A DNA stretch of 64,000 nt from Humitalea rosea (GTDB taxonomy: Bacteria; Pseudomonadota; Alphaproteobacteria; Acetobacterales; Acetobacteraceae), in contig NZ_QKYU01000008.1 in assembly GCF_003253705.1 (NCBI RefSeq), positions 1 through 64,000 on the forward strand. The letters run 5' to 3'. The notes beneath the pieces are model-generated. The model did not search any database. It saw only the letters and a program-made list of their open reading frames with translations, and was not told the origin of the DNA. Of the stretch, positions 1 to 8,161 are shown piece after piece. Made by a program: the position numbers and the translations under genes. The stretch's first letter is position 1. Each line of letters starts with the position of its first letter.

Positions 1-91
1 CAGAGCAGGCGCGGGCGGCGTAGTCCCAACACAACGCAGCCGACCGCGCCTGCGGACCACACAAAAAGCGCTTGCTCAGCGTGACGGTATC

Positions 92-610
92 TCATTGCAC
101 CAGTATCTCCACGAAGAGCACATCCACGACACGGGCCGGGGCGGCGACGAGGTTGGCGCGGGCCATCAGCTCCTCCCGCAGGCGATGCGTGCCGGCGCTG
201 CCGCGCAATTCCTCGGGCCGCATCTCGCGCAGATAGGTGGTGTAGAGGTCGAGCAGGCGCGGCATCGCCGCCGCCAGGATCGCGCTGTCCTCGGGCCGCG
301 CCAGCTCCAGCCGCGAACGGATGCGCAGATAGGGCGCGCGCCGCCCCGGCGCGTTCAGGTTCGCGGTGATGTCGGGCATGTCGAGGAAGACCGGCGGGCG
401 CGGCGCGGGGACCGCCCCGGCCGCCGCATGCGCCTCCTCCGGCGGCAGCATTCCCAGCAGGCCAGGCAGGATGCCCGTGACCCACAGCCCCGCCCCGGCC
501 CCGCCCAGGATCAACAGCAGCCCGACCAGCAGGATGATCTTCTTCTTGCCGGATTTGCGCGGCGCCTCGGCCCCGCCCTCCGCCCCCGCTGGTTTCGCCT
601 TGCCCGCCAT
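92..610 (-). CDS. fliL: Flagellar basal body-associated protein FliL
   Basis: 172 residues. FliL is an inner-membrane protein around the MotAB stator that supports torque generation. The sequence shows a short Lys-rich cytoplasmic tail, one transmembrane helix at about residues 26-50, a Pro/Ala linker, then a periplasmic FliL domain ending in the typical VDVLFVEILVQ C-terminus. The start at 610 was chosen because an AGGAGGT ribosome site lies about 11 bases upstream; a longer in-frame reading reaches 862 but is Arg-rich and not FliL-like. It is divergent from flgF across a 266-bp control region, consistent with a flagellar role. The family call is confident from the membrane topology plus the conserved C-terminus and context. 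Confidence 0.9.
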   Translation of the reverse strand: MAGKAKPAGAEGGAEAPRKSGKKKIILLVGLLLILGGAGAGLWVTGILPGLLGMLPPEEAHAAAGAVPAPRPPVFLDMPDITANLNAPGRRAPYLRIRSRLELARPEDSAILAAAMPRLLDLYTTYLREMRPEELRGSAGTHRLREELMARANLVAAPARVVDVLFVEILVQ

Positions 611-721
611 CCGGCCCACGACCTCCTGTCGCTCCCCGGCCTGCGCCGGGATCTGATGGCGGCAAACTGGCCCTCGAAAGATGAAGGAAGCTTTACGGCG
701 GCGAGGTTTGCCGGGCGGTCG

Positions 722-736
722 CGGCAAAATCTGCCG
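722..736 (+). promoter_or_regulatory. Candidate FlbD-binding (ftr-like) site upstream of flgF
   Basis: CGGCA-AAATC-TGCCG is a perfect 5-bp inverted repeat around an A-rich centre, in the fliL/flgF divergent spacer. It resembles the flagellar ftr elements bound by FlbD in Caulobacter (CGGC, A-tract, GC-rich right arm). It lies about 40 bases upstream of a sigma-54-like element. Assignment is by resemblance only. Confidence 0.4.
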
Positions 737-776
737 CCTCCTGGCACGCAATGTCCGCGAAACCCGGCATTCGGGC

Positions 777-791
777 TGGCACGCCGCCTGC
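777..791 (+). promoter_or_regulatory. Candidate sigma-54 promoter for flgF operon
   Basis: TGGCACG-CCGC-CTGC matches the sigma-54 consensus TGGCACG-N4-TTGC at all but one position, with the -24 GG and -12 GC correctly spaced. It sits about 85 bases upstream of the flgF ATG. In several alphaproteobacteria the rod and hook genes are sigma-54/FlbD dependent, so the position makes sense. TGGC and TGC words are frequent in GC-rich DNA, so chance is possible. Confidence 0.4.
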
Positions 792-876
792 GTAGCCCCT
801 GTCAGCCCCGTCGCCGCGCCCAGTCCCAGGATGGGGCAGCGCGGCGACGGTCGGCCCCTCACCTGCGGAGCCCGTC

Positions 877-1611
877 ATGGACAGCCCCGGCTACATCATC
901 CTCTCCCGCCTGATGGCGCAGACGCGCGCGACGGCGGTGCTGGCCAACAACATGGCCAATGCCGACACGCCCGGCTTCCAGGCGCAGCGCCCGATCTATG
1001 CGAGCTATGCGAGCCGCAGCCAGGAGCAAGGCAGCGCCGATGCCCGCAGTTCGGACTACATCTGGGACCGCGCGACCTATCGCGACACCGCGGCGGGGCC
1101 GGTGCAGCAGACCGGCAATCCGCTCGACATCGCGATCTCCGGCGAGGGGCTTTTCGTCGTCGAGACCCCGCGCGGCGAACGCTACACCCGCGCCGGGCAT
1201 TTCACCCTCGATGCCACCGGCCGGGTGGTGACGCAGGCGGGCGAGCCGGTGCTGAACGGCACCGGCCAGCCGCTGACCGTGGCCCCGGGCGACGGGCGGC
1301 TCTCGGTCGCGGGCGATGGCACGCTGTCCTCCGAGAACGGGCCGATCGGGCGTTTTCGGGTGGTGCGCTTCGAGGACCCGCAGCGCTTGCAGGCCGAGGG
1401 CAACCGGCTTTTCGCCGCGGCCGATCCGCCGATCGACGTCGATCGCCCCGCGCTGCTGCAAGGGGTCGTGGAGGGCAGCAACGTCAGCCCGATCATGGAG
1501 ATGACGCGGCTGACCGAGGAGCTGCGCGAGTTCCAGATGGCGTCCCAATTCGCCGACAAGGAAGGCGAGCGGTTGCAGGGCGCGATCGACCGCATCCTGA
1601 AGCGCCGGTGA
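877..1611 (+). CDS. flgF: Flagellar basal-body rod protein FlgF
   Basis: 244 residues, a normal length for FlgF, a proximal rod protein exported by the flagellar type III system. The N-terminus carries the rod/hook family pattern with LANNMANADTPGFQAQ at about residues 22-37. The C-terminus has the matching EGSNVSPIMEMTRLTEELREF heptad segment that forms the coiled-coil D0 domain. It opens the flgF-flgG-flgA-flgH operon and lies downstream of the candidate sigma-54/ftr region. It could be confused with FlgG, but the shorter length and the adjacent bona fide FlgG support FlgF. Confidence 0.93.
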   Translation: MDSPGYIILSRLMAQTRATAVLANNMANADTPGFQAQRPIYASYASRSQEQGSADARSSDYIWDRATYRDTAAGPVQQTGNPLDIAISGEGLFVVETPRGERYTRAGHFTLDATGRVVTQAGEPVLNGTGQPLTVAPGDGRLSVAGDGTLSSENGPIGRFRVVRFEDPQRLQAEGNRLFAAADPPIDVDRPALLQGVVEGSNVSPIMEMTRLTEELREFQMASQFADKEGERLQGAIDRILKRR

Positions 1612-1617
1612 TGCATC

Positions 1618-1737
1618 CCGCCCAGATGAGGCCCTGATCCATGCGCTCGCTCTTCACCGCCGGCAGGCTGGTTTGCTGGCGCCGGCTCGCCGCCCAGATG
1701 AGGCCCTGATCCATGCGCTCGCTCTTCACCGCCGGCA
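1618..1737 (+). repeat. 48-bp direct duplication of the flgG translation start
   Basis: Positions 1618-1665 and 1690-1737 are identical over 48 bases and separated by 24 bases (offset 72). Each copy contains the GATGAGG ribosome site, the ATG and the first eight codons of flgG. The flanking bases differ (1617 C versus 1689 G; 1666 G versus 1738 C), so the repeat ends are exact. The second copy drives the intact gene. Confidence 0.95.
1641..1709 (+). pseudogene. Truncated duplicate of the flgG 5' end (22-codon leader frame)
   Basis: The upstream copy of the duplicated flgG start has its own GATGAGG ribosome site and ATG. It reads the eight FlgG N-terminal residues, then 14 unrelated codons, and stops at TGA 1707-1709, three bases before the real flgG ATG at 1713. 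It is in the same frame as flgG but cut off by that stop, so no extended FlgG can be made. If translated, its termination next to the true start could couple to flgG initiation. It is probably a by-product of the duplication, not a functional peptide. Confidence 0.6.
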
Positions 1738-2498
1738 CGGGCATGATGGCCCAGCAGGCCAACGTCGAAGTCATCTCCAACAACATCGCGAACATGAGCA
1801 CGACCGGCTACAAGCGCCGCCGCGCCGAGTTCCAGGATCTGATCTACCAGAACCTGCGCCGCACCGGCTCGCAATCCTCCGATACCGGCACGACGCTGCC
1901 CTCGGGCGCGCAGATCGGGCTCGGGGTGCGGACGGCGGCGATCTACCGCATCCATGAACAGGGCAGCCTGACGCAGACCCAGAACACCTTCGACCTCGCC
2001 ATCCGCGGCAATGGCTTCTTCCAGGTCACGCTGCCCTCGGGCGAAACCGCCTATACCCGTGATGGCACCTTCGGACTCTCCGCCGAGGGCATGCTGGTCA
2101 CCGCCGAGGGCTATACCGTGCAGCCCGGCATCACCGTGCCCCCCGCCGCGCGCGACGTCACCATCAATGTGAATGGCGAGGTGCTGGCCAAGCTCGACGG
2201 CGCCGTCGATCCGCAGAACGTCGGGCAGATCCAGCTTGCGGTCTTCGCCAATGAGGGCGGGCTGGAAGCGATCGGCGACAATATGCTGATGGCGACACCA
2301 TCTTCGGGCGCGGCCCAGGTCGCGGCACCGGGCCAGCCGGGCTACGGCTCCACGATGCAGGGCTACATCGAAACCTCCAACGTCAATGTGGTGCAGGAGA
2401 TCACCAACCTCATCACCGCCCAGCGCGCCTATGAGATGAACAGCAAGGTCATCACCACCAGCGACGAGATGCTGGCGACCCTGACGCGGCTGCGCTGA
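1713..2498 (+). CDS. flgG: Flagellar distal rod protein FlgG
   Basis: 261 residues, the usual FlgG length. FlgG forms the distal rod crossing the periplasm. The N-terminal signature MRSLFTAGTGMMAQQANVEV followed by SNNIANMSTTGYKRRRAEFQ is diagnostic. The C-terminus has the EISNVNVVQEITNLITAQRAYE-type helix (here ETSNVNVVQEITNLITAQRA) and ends in a LTRLR tail. The start at 1713 has a GATGAGG site; an identical decoy start lies 72 bases upstream (see the 48-bp duplication). The next gene, flgA, begins two bases after the stop. Confidence 0.96.
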   Translation: MRSLFTAGTGMMAQQANVEVISNNIANMSTTGYKRRRAEFQDLIYQNLRRTGSQSSDTGTTLPSGAQIGLGVRTAAIYRIHEQGSLTQTQNTFDLAIRGNGFFQVTLPSGETAYTRDGTFGLSAEGMLVTAEGYTVQPGITVPPAARDVTINVNGEVLAKLDGAVDPQNVGQIQLAVFANEGGLEAIGDNMLMATPSSGAAQVAAPGQPGYGSTMQGYIETSNVNVVQEITNLITAQRAYEMNSKVITTSDEMLATLTRLR

Positions 2499-2500
2499 CC

Positions 2501-3490
2501 ATGCGCGCGCTGTTCCTGCTGCTGCTGCTGGCCGCGCCGGCCCTGGCACAGGAGCCCATGGCGATCGCCCGCGCGGTCACGCTGCTCGCCGATCCCACCA
2601 TCCGCCTCGCCGATCTGTTCGACGGGCTCGGCGAACGCGGGATGGTGCCGCTTGGCGCCGCACCGCCGCCGGGCGGGCGCATCATCATCGAGACGGCACA
2701 GCTCGCCGCCATCGCCCGCGCCCAGGGGGTGGTCTGGCGCCCGCTGACCGGCAGCGAACGCGTCGTGCTGGAACGCCCCGGCCGCATGCTGGGGCGGGAG
2801 GAGATCGAGGATGTGCTGCGCGCCGCCCTCACACCCCTCGGCCTCGATGCCGAGGCGGAGTTGGAAACCCCGGGCTTCGCCGCGCCCAGCGTGCCGCTCG
2901 CGGCCTTCGTGCAGATCATGGCCGAGCAGGCGCATCTGGATGCGGCGACGCATCGCTTCTCGGTGACGCTGGTGGTGGTGGCCGAGGGCATGCCGGTCTG
3001 GCGCCAGCGGCTCGCGGGGCGCGCCGTCGCGACCAGCCCCGCCATCGTCGCGACACGGCGCCTCGCGCGGGGCGAGACCATCAGGCCGGAGGACGTGCGC
3101 CTCGTGCAGATCCGCGGCGAGCGGCTGCGCCCCGGTGTGGCGACCTCGCTCGACCAGGTCATCGGGCAGGAGGCCCGCCGCCCGCTCGGCCCGGAGCTGC
3201 CGGTGATGGCCAATGACGTGGCGGCCCCGGTGCTGATCGCGCGCAACAGCCTCGTCATGCTGCTGCTCGACAGCCCCGGGCTGGCCCTGGCCGCGCAAGG
3301 CCGCGCGCTGGAGAACGGCGCCCTCGGCCAGATCATTCCGGTGATGAACCTCGCCAGCCGCAGCATCGTCGAGGGTGTCGCATTCGCCGCCGGCCAGGTC
3401 CGCGTCACCTCCGGCAGCACGCCGGTGCTGCGCCCCGATGGCCGCGGCAGCGCCGCCGCCGCCCAGCTTGCCCGCCGCGCGCCCCGATAA
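2501..3490 (+). CDS. flgA: Flagellar P-ring assembly chaperone FlgA
   Basis: 329 residues. FlgA is a periplasmic chaperone needed to assemble FlgI into the P-ring. A Sec signal peptide is clear at residues 1-17 (MRALFLLLLLAAPALAQ). The C-terminal part from about residue 185 carries the SAF/ChapFlgA pattern: TSPAIVATRRLARGETIRPEDV, then IGQEARRPLGPELPV and VPVMNLASRSIVEGVA-like strands. It is longer than E. coli FlgA because of the N-terminal region, as in many alphaproteobacteria. The gene starts two bases after flgG, implying co-translation. Confidence 0.9.
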   Translation: MRALFLLLLLAAPALAQEPMAIARAVTLLADPTIRLADLFDGLGERGMVPLGAAPPPGGRIIIETAQLAAIARAQGVVWRPLTGSERVVLERPGRMLGREEIEDVLRAALTPLGLDAEAELETPGFAAPSVPLAAFVQIMAEQAHLDAATHRFSVTLVVVAEGMPVWRQRLAGRAVATSPAIVATRRLARGETIRPEDVRLVQIRGERLRPGVATSLDQVIGQEARRPLGPELPVMANDVAAPVLIARNSLVMLLLDSPGLALAAQGRALENGALGQIIPVMNLASRSIVEGVAFAAGQVRVTSGSTPVLRPDGRGSAAAAQLARRAPR

Positions 3491-3502
3491 GGAGTTTTCG
3501 CC

Positions 3503-4234
3503 ATGCGCCTTCTGCATCTTCTGCCGCTGCTGGCGCTGGCCGGCTGCGGCACCGTCGAACGCCTGTCCCGCGTCGGCCAGGCGCCGGCCATGGCGCCGAT
3601 CACCGACCCGACCCGTGCCCCCGGCTGGCGGCCGGTGAGCATGCCGATGCCGGCGCTGCAAGATGCCTATGCCTCGCCGGCCAGCCTCTGGCGCACCGGC
3701 AGCCGCACCTTCCTGCGCGACCAGCGCGCGGCGGCGGTGGGCGACATCGTCACCGTGCTGGTCGCCATCGCCGACAATGCGCAGTTGCAGAACCGCACGA
3801 ATCGCACCCGCGCCAACACCGAGAACATGGGGCTGCCGCGCATCCTCGGCCTCGATTCCTCCTTCTCCCGCATCCTGCCGAACAGCATCGACCCGAGCCG
3901 CCTGATCGAGGCCACCAGCGACACCAGCAGCGACGGCCAGGGCCGCGTGCAGCGCACCGAGACGGTGACCCTGCGCGTCGCCGCGACGGTCACGCAGGTG
4001 CTGCCGAACGGGAACCTCGTGATCGACGGGCACCAGCAGGTGCGGGTGAACAATGAGCTGCGCGACCTCGGCCTTGCCGGGATCATCCGGCCGCAGGACA
4101 TCGCCAGCGACAACACGGTGAAGCACGACCGCCTGGCCGAGGCCCGCATCACCTATGGCGGCCGCGGCACCGTCAGCGACGTGCAGCAGCCGCGCTACGG
4201 CCAGCAGGTGCTGGACGCGATCCTGCCGTTCTGA
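3503..4234 (+). CDS. flgH: Flagellar L-ring lipoprotein FlgH
   Basis: 243 residues. FlgH forms the outer-membrane L-ring. A lipoprotein signal with lipobox LAGC places the acylated Cys at about residue 15. The rest shows the FlgH features: SLWRTGSRTFLRDQRAAAVGDIVTV, then a QRTETVTLRVAATVTQVLPNGNL block and the VNNELRDLGLAGIIRPQDI segment ending in a short hydrophobic tail. It follows flgA by 12 bases with a GGAG ribosome site. FlgI, the usual partner, is not in the window. Confidence 0.95.
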   Translation: MRLLHLLPLLALAGCGTVERLSRVGQAPAMAPITDPTRAPGWRPVSMPMPALQDAYASPASLWRTGSRTFLRDQRAAAVGDIVTVLVAIADNAQLQNRTNRTRANTENMGLPRILGLDSSFSRILPNSIDPSRLIEATSDTSSDGQGRVQRTETVTLRVAATVTQVLPNGNLVIDGHQQVRVNNELRDLGLAGIIRPQDIASDNTVKHDRLAEARITYGGRGTVSDVQQPRYGQQVLDAILPF

Positions 4235-4245
4235 TCGGACGGGCT

Positions 4246-4264
4246 GGCACGGACCAGCCGTGCC
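4246..4264. terminator. Hairpin between convergent flgH and the oxidoreductase operon
   Basis: GGCACGG-ACCAG-CCGTGCC forms a perfect 7-bp stem with a 5-base loop in the 36-bp convergent gap. There is no T-tract on either strand, so termination is plausible but not of the classic form. Confidence 0.35.
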
Positions 4265-4270
4265 GCCGCG

Positions 4271-6526
4271 TCAGTCGATCAGGCGATCCAGCGTGATCGG
4301 GAACTGCCGCACCCGCCGCCCGGTCGCGTGCCAGACGGCATTGGCGATCGCCCCCGCCGTGCCGGTGATGCCGATCTCGCCCACGCCCTTGATCCCCAGC
4401 GCGTTCACATGCGCGTCGCGTTCCTCGACGAGGATCGCCTCCACCGACGGCACGTCGGCGTTCACCGGCACATGGTATTCGCCCAGGTCGGCGTTCATGA
4501 TCCGGCCCGAGCGCCTGTCGGTGACCGCCTTCTCCAGCAGCGCGAAGGACAGGCCCCAGATCATGCCGCCGTAATACTGGCTGCGGACCATCCTCGGGTT
4601 GATGATGGTGCCGGCGGCGAAGGCGCCGACCAGCCGCGTCACGCGGATCTGGCCGAGGTCCGGGTCCACCTTCACCTCGGCGAAGACCGCGCCATGCGCG
4701 TGCATGGCATAGGCCGATTGCGCCACGGGGTTCGCAGCGCTGCCGCCGCTGCCCTCGATCCCGGCAAGGCCGGCGCGGTCCAGGATGTCGGCATAGCTCT
4801 CGCCGCGCGCCTCATCGTCGCGGCGCGACAGCCGCCCGCCGCGCGCCACCACCCCGGCATTCCCCGCGCCGAACAGCGGCGAGCGCTCGTCGCCGGTCGC
4901 AAGCTCCGCGAGCCTCGCGATCACATCGGCGCCGGCGCCATGCACCGCCATGCCGGCGGTCGCGGTATGGGCCGAGCCGCCGGCGATCCCGCCATCCGGC
5001 AGGTCCGAGGTGCCGGAGCGGAACTCGACCTGGTCGATGTCAAGCCCCAGCCCGTCGGCGGCGATCTGCGCCAGCGCGGTCCAGGCGCCCTGGCCCATGT
5101 CATGCGCGCCGATCTCCATCAGCCCGGTGCCATCCCGCCGCAGCGTCGCCCGGGCCTTGGCCTGGAACATCAGCGCCGGAAAGGTCGCCGTGCCCATGCC
5201 CCAGCCGACGAGCATGCCCGCCGCGTCGCGCATCATCCGGGGCGCGAGCGGGCGCGACGCCCAGCCGAAGCGCGCGGCGCCCTGCTCGTAGCACTGCCGC
5301 AGCGCCTTGGAGGAGAAGGGCTTGCCCGAGATCGGCTCCACCTCGGCATAGTTCTTCAGGCGGAAGGTGAGCGGGTCCATGCCGCAGGCATCCGCCATCT
5401 CGTCGATCGCGCTCTCCAGCGCGATGCTGCCGGTGGCCTCGCCGGGCGCGCGCATGAACAACGGCGTGCCGGTATCCAGCCGGACCCCCTCATGCGAGGT
5501 GGCGATCGCCGGGCTGGCATAGAGGCTGTGCGAGGCGCCCGAGGCAGGCTCGAAGAAATCGTCGAAGCTGCTCGACGCGGTCTTGGTATGATGCCCGATC
5601 GCGGTCAGCGCGCCCCCGGCATCCGCACCCAGGCGCAGCGTCTGCCGCGTCGGCGCCCGGTGGCCGACCGGGCCGTACATCTGCTCGCGCCGCAGCACCA
5701 GCTTCACCGGCCGCCCGACCAGCTTCGCGGCCATGATGCCCAGCACCTGCGGCCCCGAGATCATGCCCTTCGACCCGAAGCCGCCGCCCAGGAAGGGGCT
5801 GCGGATATGGATGTTCTCGGGCGGGATGCCGAACAGCCCGGCGATCCGCGCCTGTGCCATGGCCATGCCCTGGCTCGGCGTGTCCAGTCGCAGCTTGTCC
5901 CCGTCCCAGACGGCGACGATGGCGTGCGGCTCCATCGCGTTGTGGTACTGCGCCGAGGTGTCATAGGTGGCCTCGACCCGCACGGCCGCCGCCGCCATTC
6001 CGGCGTCCACATCGCCGTGGTGCTCGGCAGCCGGAGTGCCGGCACCGACCACGGCGGGGAAGAAGCTCTCGGCGTCATGCAGGTCCATGCGGGCCGGCTC
6101 CACCTCGTAGCGCGGGGCCAGCAGTGCCGCGCCCTCCGTCGCCGCCTCGATCGTCTCGGCGATCACCACGGCGATCGACTGGTTGGCGTAGCGCACGCGG
6201 TCGTCCTGCAGCAGGTCGAGCCGGAAGGCGAAGGGCCCGGCCTTCTCGTCGGGGTCCTGCGCCAGCGCCGGCTTGTGGCCCGGCGTCATCACCTCCACCA
6301 CGCCCGGATGCGCGCGGGCCGCGGCGAGATCCAGTGCCGCGACCCGGCCGCGCGCGATGGTGCTGACCGCCAGCACCGCATGCAGCAGCCCCGGGGGATG
6401 GTTGTCGGCGGCATAGACCGCGCCGCCGGTGACCTTCAGGACGCCGTCGCGCCGCGTCAGCGGCTGGCCGATGCTGGAGCCCTGGCGGAGATGGACGGGC
6501 GCCTGGGCAAGGGTGTTCTCGGACAT
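4271..6526 (-). CDS. Molybdenum hydroxylase large subunit (PaoC/CoxL-like, Moco-binding)
   Basis: 751 residues, the usual length for the molybdopterin-cytosine-dinucleotide subunit of the xanthine dehydrogenase family. Visible features are the N-terminal ald/xan hammerhead domain (about residues 25-140), the cofactor loop GGGFGSKG at about 247-254, a QGAWTALAQIAADGLG block near the middle, and the catalytic GVGE motif with Glu at about residue 717. It is the third gene of a small-medium-large operon, starting three bases after the FAD subunit. The subunit set resembles E. coli PaoABC (aldehyde oxidation), but the substrate cannot be read from sequence; isoquinoline-, nicotinate- or aldehyde-type substrates remain open. 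Confidence 0.85.
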   Translation of the reverse strand: MSENTLAQAPVHLRQGSSIGQPLTRRDGVLKVTGGAVYAADNHPPGLLHAVLAVSTIARGRVAALDLAAARAHPGVVEVMTPGHKPALAQDPDEKAGPFAFRLDLLQDDRVRYANQSIAVVIAETIEAATEGAALLAPRYEVEPARMDLHDAESFFPAVVGAGTPAAEHHGDVDAGMAAAAVRVEATYDTSAQYHNAMEPHAIVAVWDGDKLRLDTPSQGMAMAQARIAGLFGIPPENIHIRSPFLGGGFGSKGMISGPQVLGIMAAKLVGRPVKLVLRREQMYGPVGHRAPTRQTLRLGADAGGALTAIGHHTKTASSSFDDFFEPASGASHSLYASPAIATSHEGVRLDTGTPLFMRAPGEATGSIALESAIDEMADACGMDPLTFRLKNYAEVEPISGKPFSSKALRQCYEQGAARFGWASRPLAPRMMRDAAGMLVGWGMGTATFPALMFQAKARATLRRDGTGLMEIGAHDMGQGAWTALAQIAADGLGLDIDQVEFRSGTSDLPDGGIAGGSAHTATAGMAVHGAGADVIARLAELATGDERSPLFGAGNAGVVARGGRLSRRDDEARGESYADILDRAGLAGIEGSGGSAANPVAQSAYAMHAHGAVFAEVKVDPDLGQIRVTRLVGAFAAGTIINPRMVRSQYYGGMIWGLSFALLEKAVTDRRSGRIMNADLGEYHVPVNADVPSVEAILVEERDAHVNALGIKGVGEIGITGTAGAIANAVWHATGRRVRQFPITLDRLID

Positions 6527-6529
6527 GGC

Positions 6530-7570
6530 TCAGGCTCCGATCGCGAAGGGGGAGGCCGGCAGCGCCGGCATGCGGGCCGGCGTGCCCGCGGCGGCCAGCG
6601 TCAGCGCGCGCACCAGGATGCGGCGCGCCAGCTCGATCTTGAAGGCGTTGTCGCCCGAGGGCCGCGCCGCTTCCAGCGCCGCCTCCGCAGCCAGTCGGAA
6701 CGCGGCCTCGTCGGGGGTGGCGCCGACCAGCGCCGCTTCGGCGGCGCGCGCCCGCCAGGGCTTCAGCGCCACGCCGCCCAAGGCCAGCCGGGCCTCGGCG
6801 ATGCGCCCGCCGTCCAGCCGCAGCCCTGCGGCCGCCGAGACCACGGCAAAAGCGTAGGAGGTGCGTTCGCGCACCTTGAGGTAGCGCGCATGGGCGGCGA
6901 AGGCTGCCTCAGTGCCCGGCAGCCGCAGGGCGAGGATCAGTTCGCCGGGGGCAAGCAGCGTCTCGCGCTCCGGCGTCTCGCCCGGCAGCAGATGGAACTC
7001 CTCCAGCGGGATGTCGCGATGGCCGGTGGCGCCGGCAACTTCCACGATGGCGTTGAAGGCGGCGAGCGGCACGCAGAAGTCGGAGGGATGCGTCGCGATG
7101 CAGCCCTCGCTCCAGCCGAGCACGGCATGCAGCCGGTTCTCGCCGCCGCGCGCGTCGCATCCGGCGCCGGGCTCGCGTTTGTTGCAGGCGCTGGCGACGT
7201 CATGGAAATAGGCGCAGCGGGTCCGCTGCAGCAGGTTACCGCCCACCGTCGCCGCATTGCGTAGCTGGGCCGAGGCGCCGGAGAGCAAAGCCTCCGCCAC
7301 CGCAGGGAAGCGGCGCGCGAAACCGGGGTCGTAAGCGAGGTCGGCGTTGCGCACCAGGGCGCCGATCCGCACGCCGCCATCCGGCAGATGCTCGATCGCC
7401 GACAGCCCGGGCAGCCGGCCGACATCCACGAGGCGGCTGGGACGGGCGATGCCGCCCTTCATCAGATCGACCAGGTTGGTGCCGGCCGCGAGATAGGCGG
7501 CACCCGGCGCCGAAGCGGCCGCCACGGCCTCCGGGATCGTCGTGGGGCGGATGTAGTCGAAGCGATTCAT
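6530..7570 (-). CDS. Molybdenum hydroxylase FAD-binding subunit (PaoB-like)
   Basis: 346 residues. It transfers electrons from the 2Fe-2S subunit to the final acceptor. An FAD-binding motif AAGGTNLVDLMK-type segment (here LAAGTNLVDLMKGG, about residues 28-40) is followed by TVGGNLLQRTRC. A Cys-rich insert with Cys at about 119, 129 and 138 (CNKREPGAGC) matches the extra 4Fe-4S loop of PaoB rather than the CoxM type. The C-terminal CO-dehydrogenase flavoprotein domain follows. The ATG at 7570 overlaps the small-subunit stop as ATGA, which decides the start over longer upstream readings. Confidence 0.85.
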   Translation of the reverse strand: MNRFDYIRPTTIPEAVAAASAPGAAYLAAGTNLVDLMKGGIARPSRLVDVGRLPGLSAIEHLPDGGVRIGALVRNADLAYDPGFARRFPAVAEALLSGASAQLRNAATVGGNLLQRTRCAYFHDVASACNKREPGAGCDARGGENRLHAVLGWSEGCIATHPSDFCVPLAAFNAIVEVAGATGHRDIPLEEFHLLPGETPERETLLAPGELILALRLPGTEAAFAAHARYLKVRERTSYAFAVVSAAAGLRLDGGRIAEARLALGGVALKPWRARAAEAALVGATPDEAAFRLAAEAALEAARPSGDNAFKIELARRILVRALTLAAAGTPARMPALPASPFAIGA

Positions 7571-8064
7571 GCCGCCTGCTCCTGTTCGGCGGCGTCCAGG
7601 GCGCGCTGCGCCTCCAGCACCGCCTCGGTGATGCCGGCATAGGCGCCGCAGCGGCAGAGATTGCCGCTCATGCCCTCCCGCACCCGCTCGGGGTCGGTGC
7701 CGGCCTGGCCTTCCCGGATCAGGCCGATGGCGCTCATGATCTGGCCCGGCGTGCAGTAGCCGCACTGGAACCCGTCATGCGCGATGAAGGCCGCCTGCAC
7801 CGGGTCCAGCGTGTCGCCATGCGCCACGCCCTCGATGGTCAGGATGTCCGCGCCATCATGGCTGATGGCGAGCGCCAGGCAGGAATTGGTGCGGCGCCCA
7901 TCGACCAGGATGGTGCAGGCGCCGCAGTGCCCGCGGTCGCAACCCTTCTTGGTTCCGGTGAGATCAAGCCGGTCCCGCAGCAGGTCGAGCAGCGTGACTC
8001 GCGGGTCCGGCAGCGCGAGCATCCGCTCCCGGCCGTTGACGGTGAGGGTAATTGATAGATTCAT
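7567..8064 (-). CDS. Molybdenum hydroxylase 2Fe-2S subunit (PaoA-like, no Tat signal)
   Basis: 165 residues. Eight cysteines bind two 2Fe-2S clusters: Cys42, 47, 50 and 62 form the plant-ferredoxin-type cluster, and Cys101, 104, 137 and 139 form the C-terminal cluster (CGYCTPG and CRCG). The start MNLSITLTVNG at 8064 gives no twin-arginine leader, unlike E. coli PaoA, so the enzyme is predicted to stay in the cytoplasm. First gene of the operon, divergent from a TetR regulator with a palindrome in the 97-bp spacer that probably controls it. Confidence 0.88.
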   Translation of the reverse strand: MNLSITLTVNGRERMLALPDPRVTLLDLLRDRLDLTGTKKGCDRGHCGACTILVDGRRTNSCLALAISHDGADILTIEGVAHGDTLDPVQAAFIAHDGFQCGYCTPGQIMSAIGLIREGQAGTDPERVREGMSGNLCRCGAYAGITEAVLEAQRALDAAEQEQAA

Positions 8065-8114
8065 GCTGGACTCCGATCGGGCCTGATGTGGGACATGCGA
8101 TCTGCCAGGAATAT

Positions 8115-8131
8115 ACGGAGGAGTCCTCCGT
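8115..8131. promoter_or_regulatory. Candidate TetR operator (17-bp perfect palindrome)
   Basis: ACGGAGGA-G-TCCTCCGT is a perfect 8-bp inverted repeat about one base. It lies between the oxidoreductase operon (start 51 bases away) and the TetR gene (start 30 bases away). Size, symmetry and placement fit an autoregulatory TetR operator controlling both genes. Confidence 0.65.
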
Positions 8132-8161
8132 TTAGCAAGCAATAGGAGTTCGAGGAGTCGT

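Noticed and set aside
4328-7264. 978-codon open frame on the plus strand
   Set aside because: It is antisense to the large and FAD subunits, is His/Arg/Gln-rich, has no domain, and arises from the GC-rich codon bias of the opposite strand.
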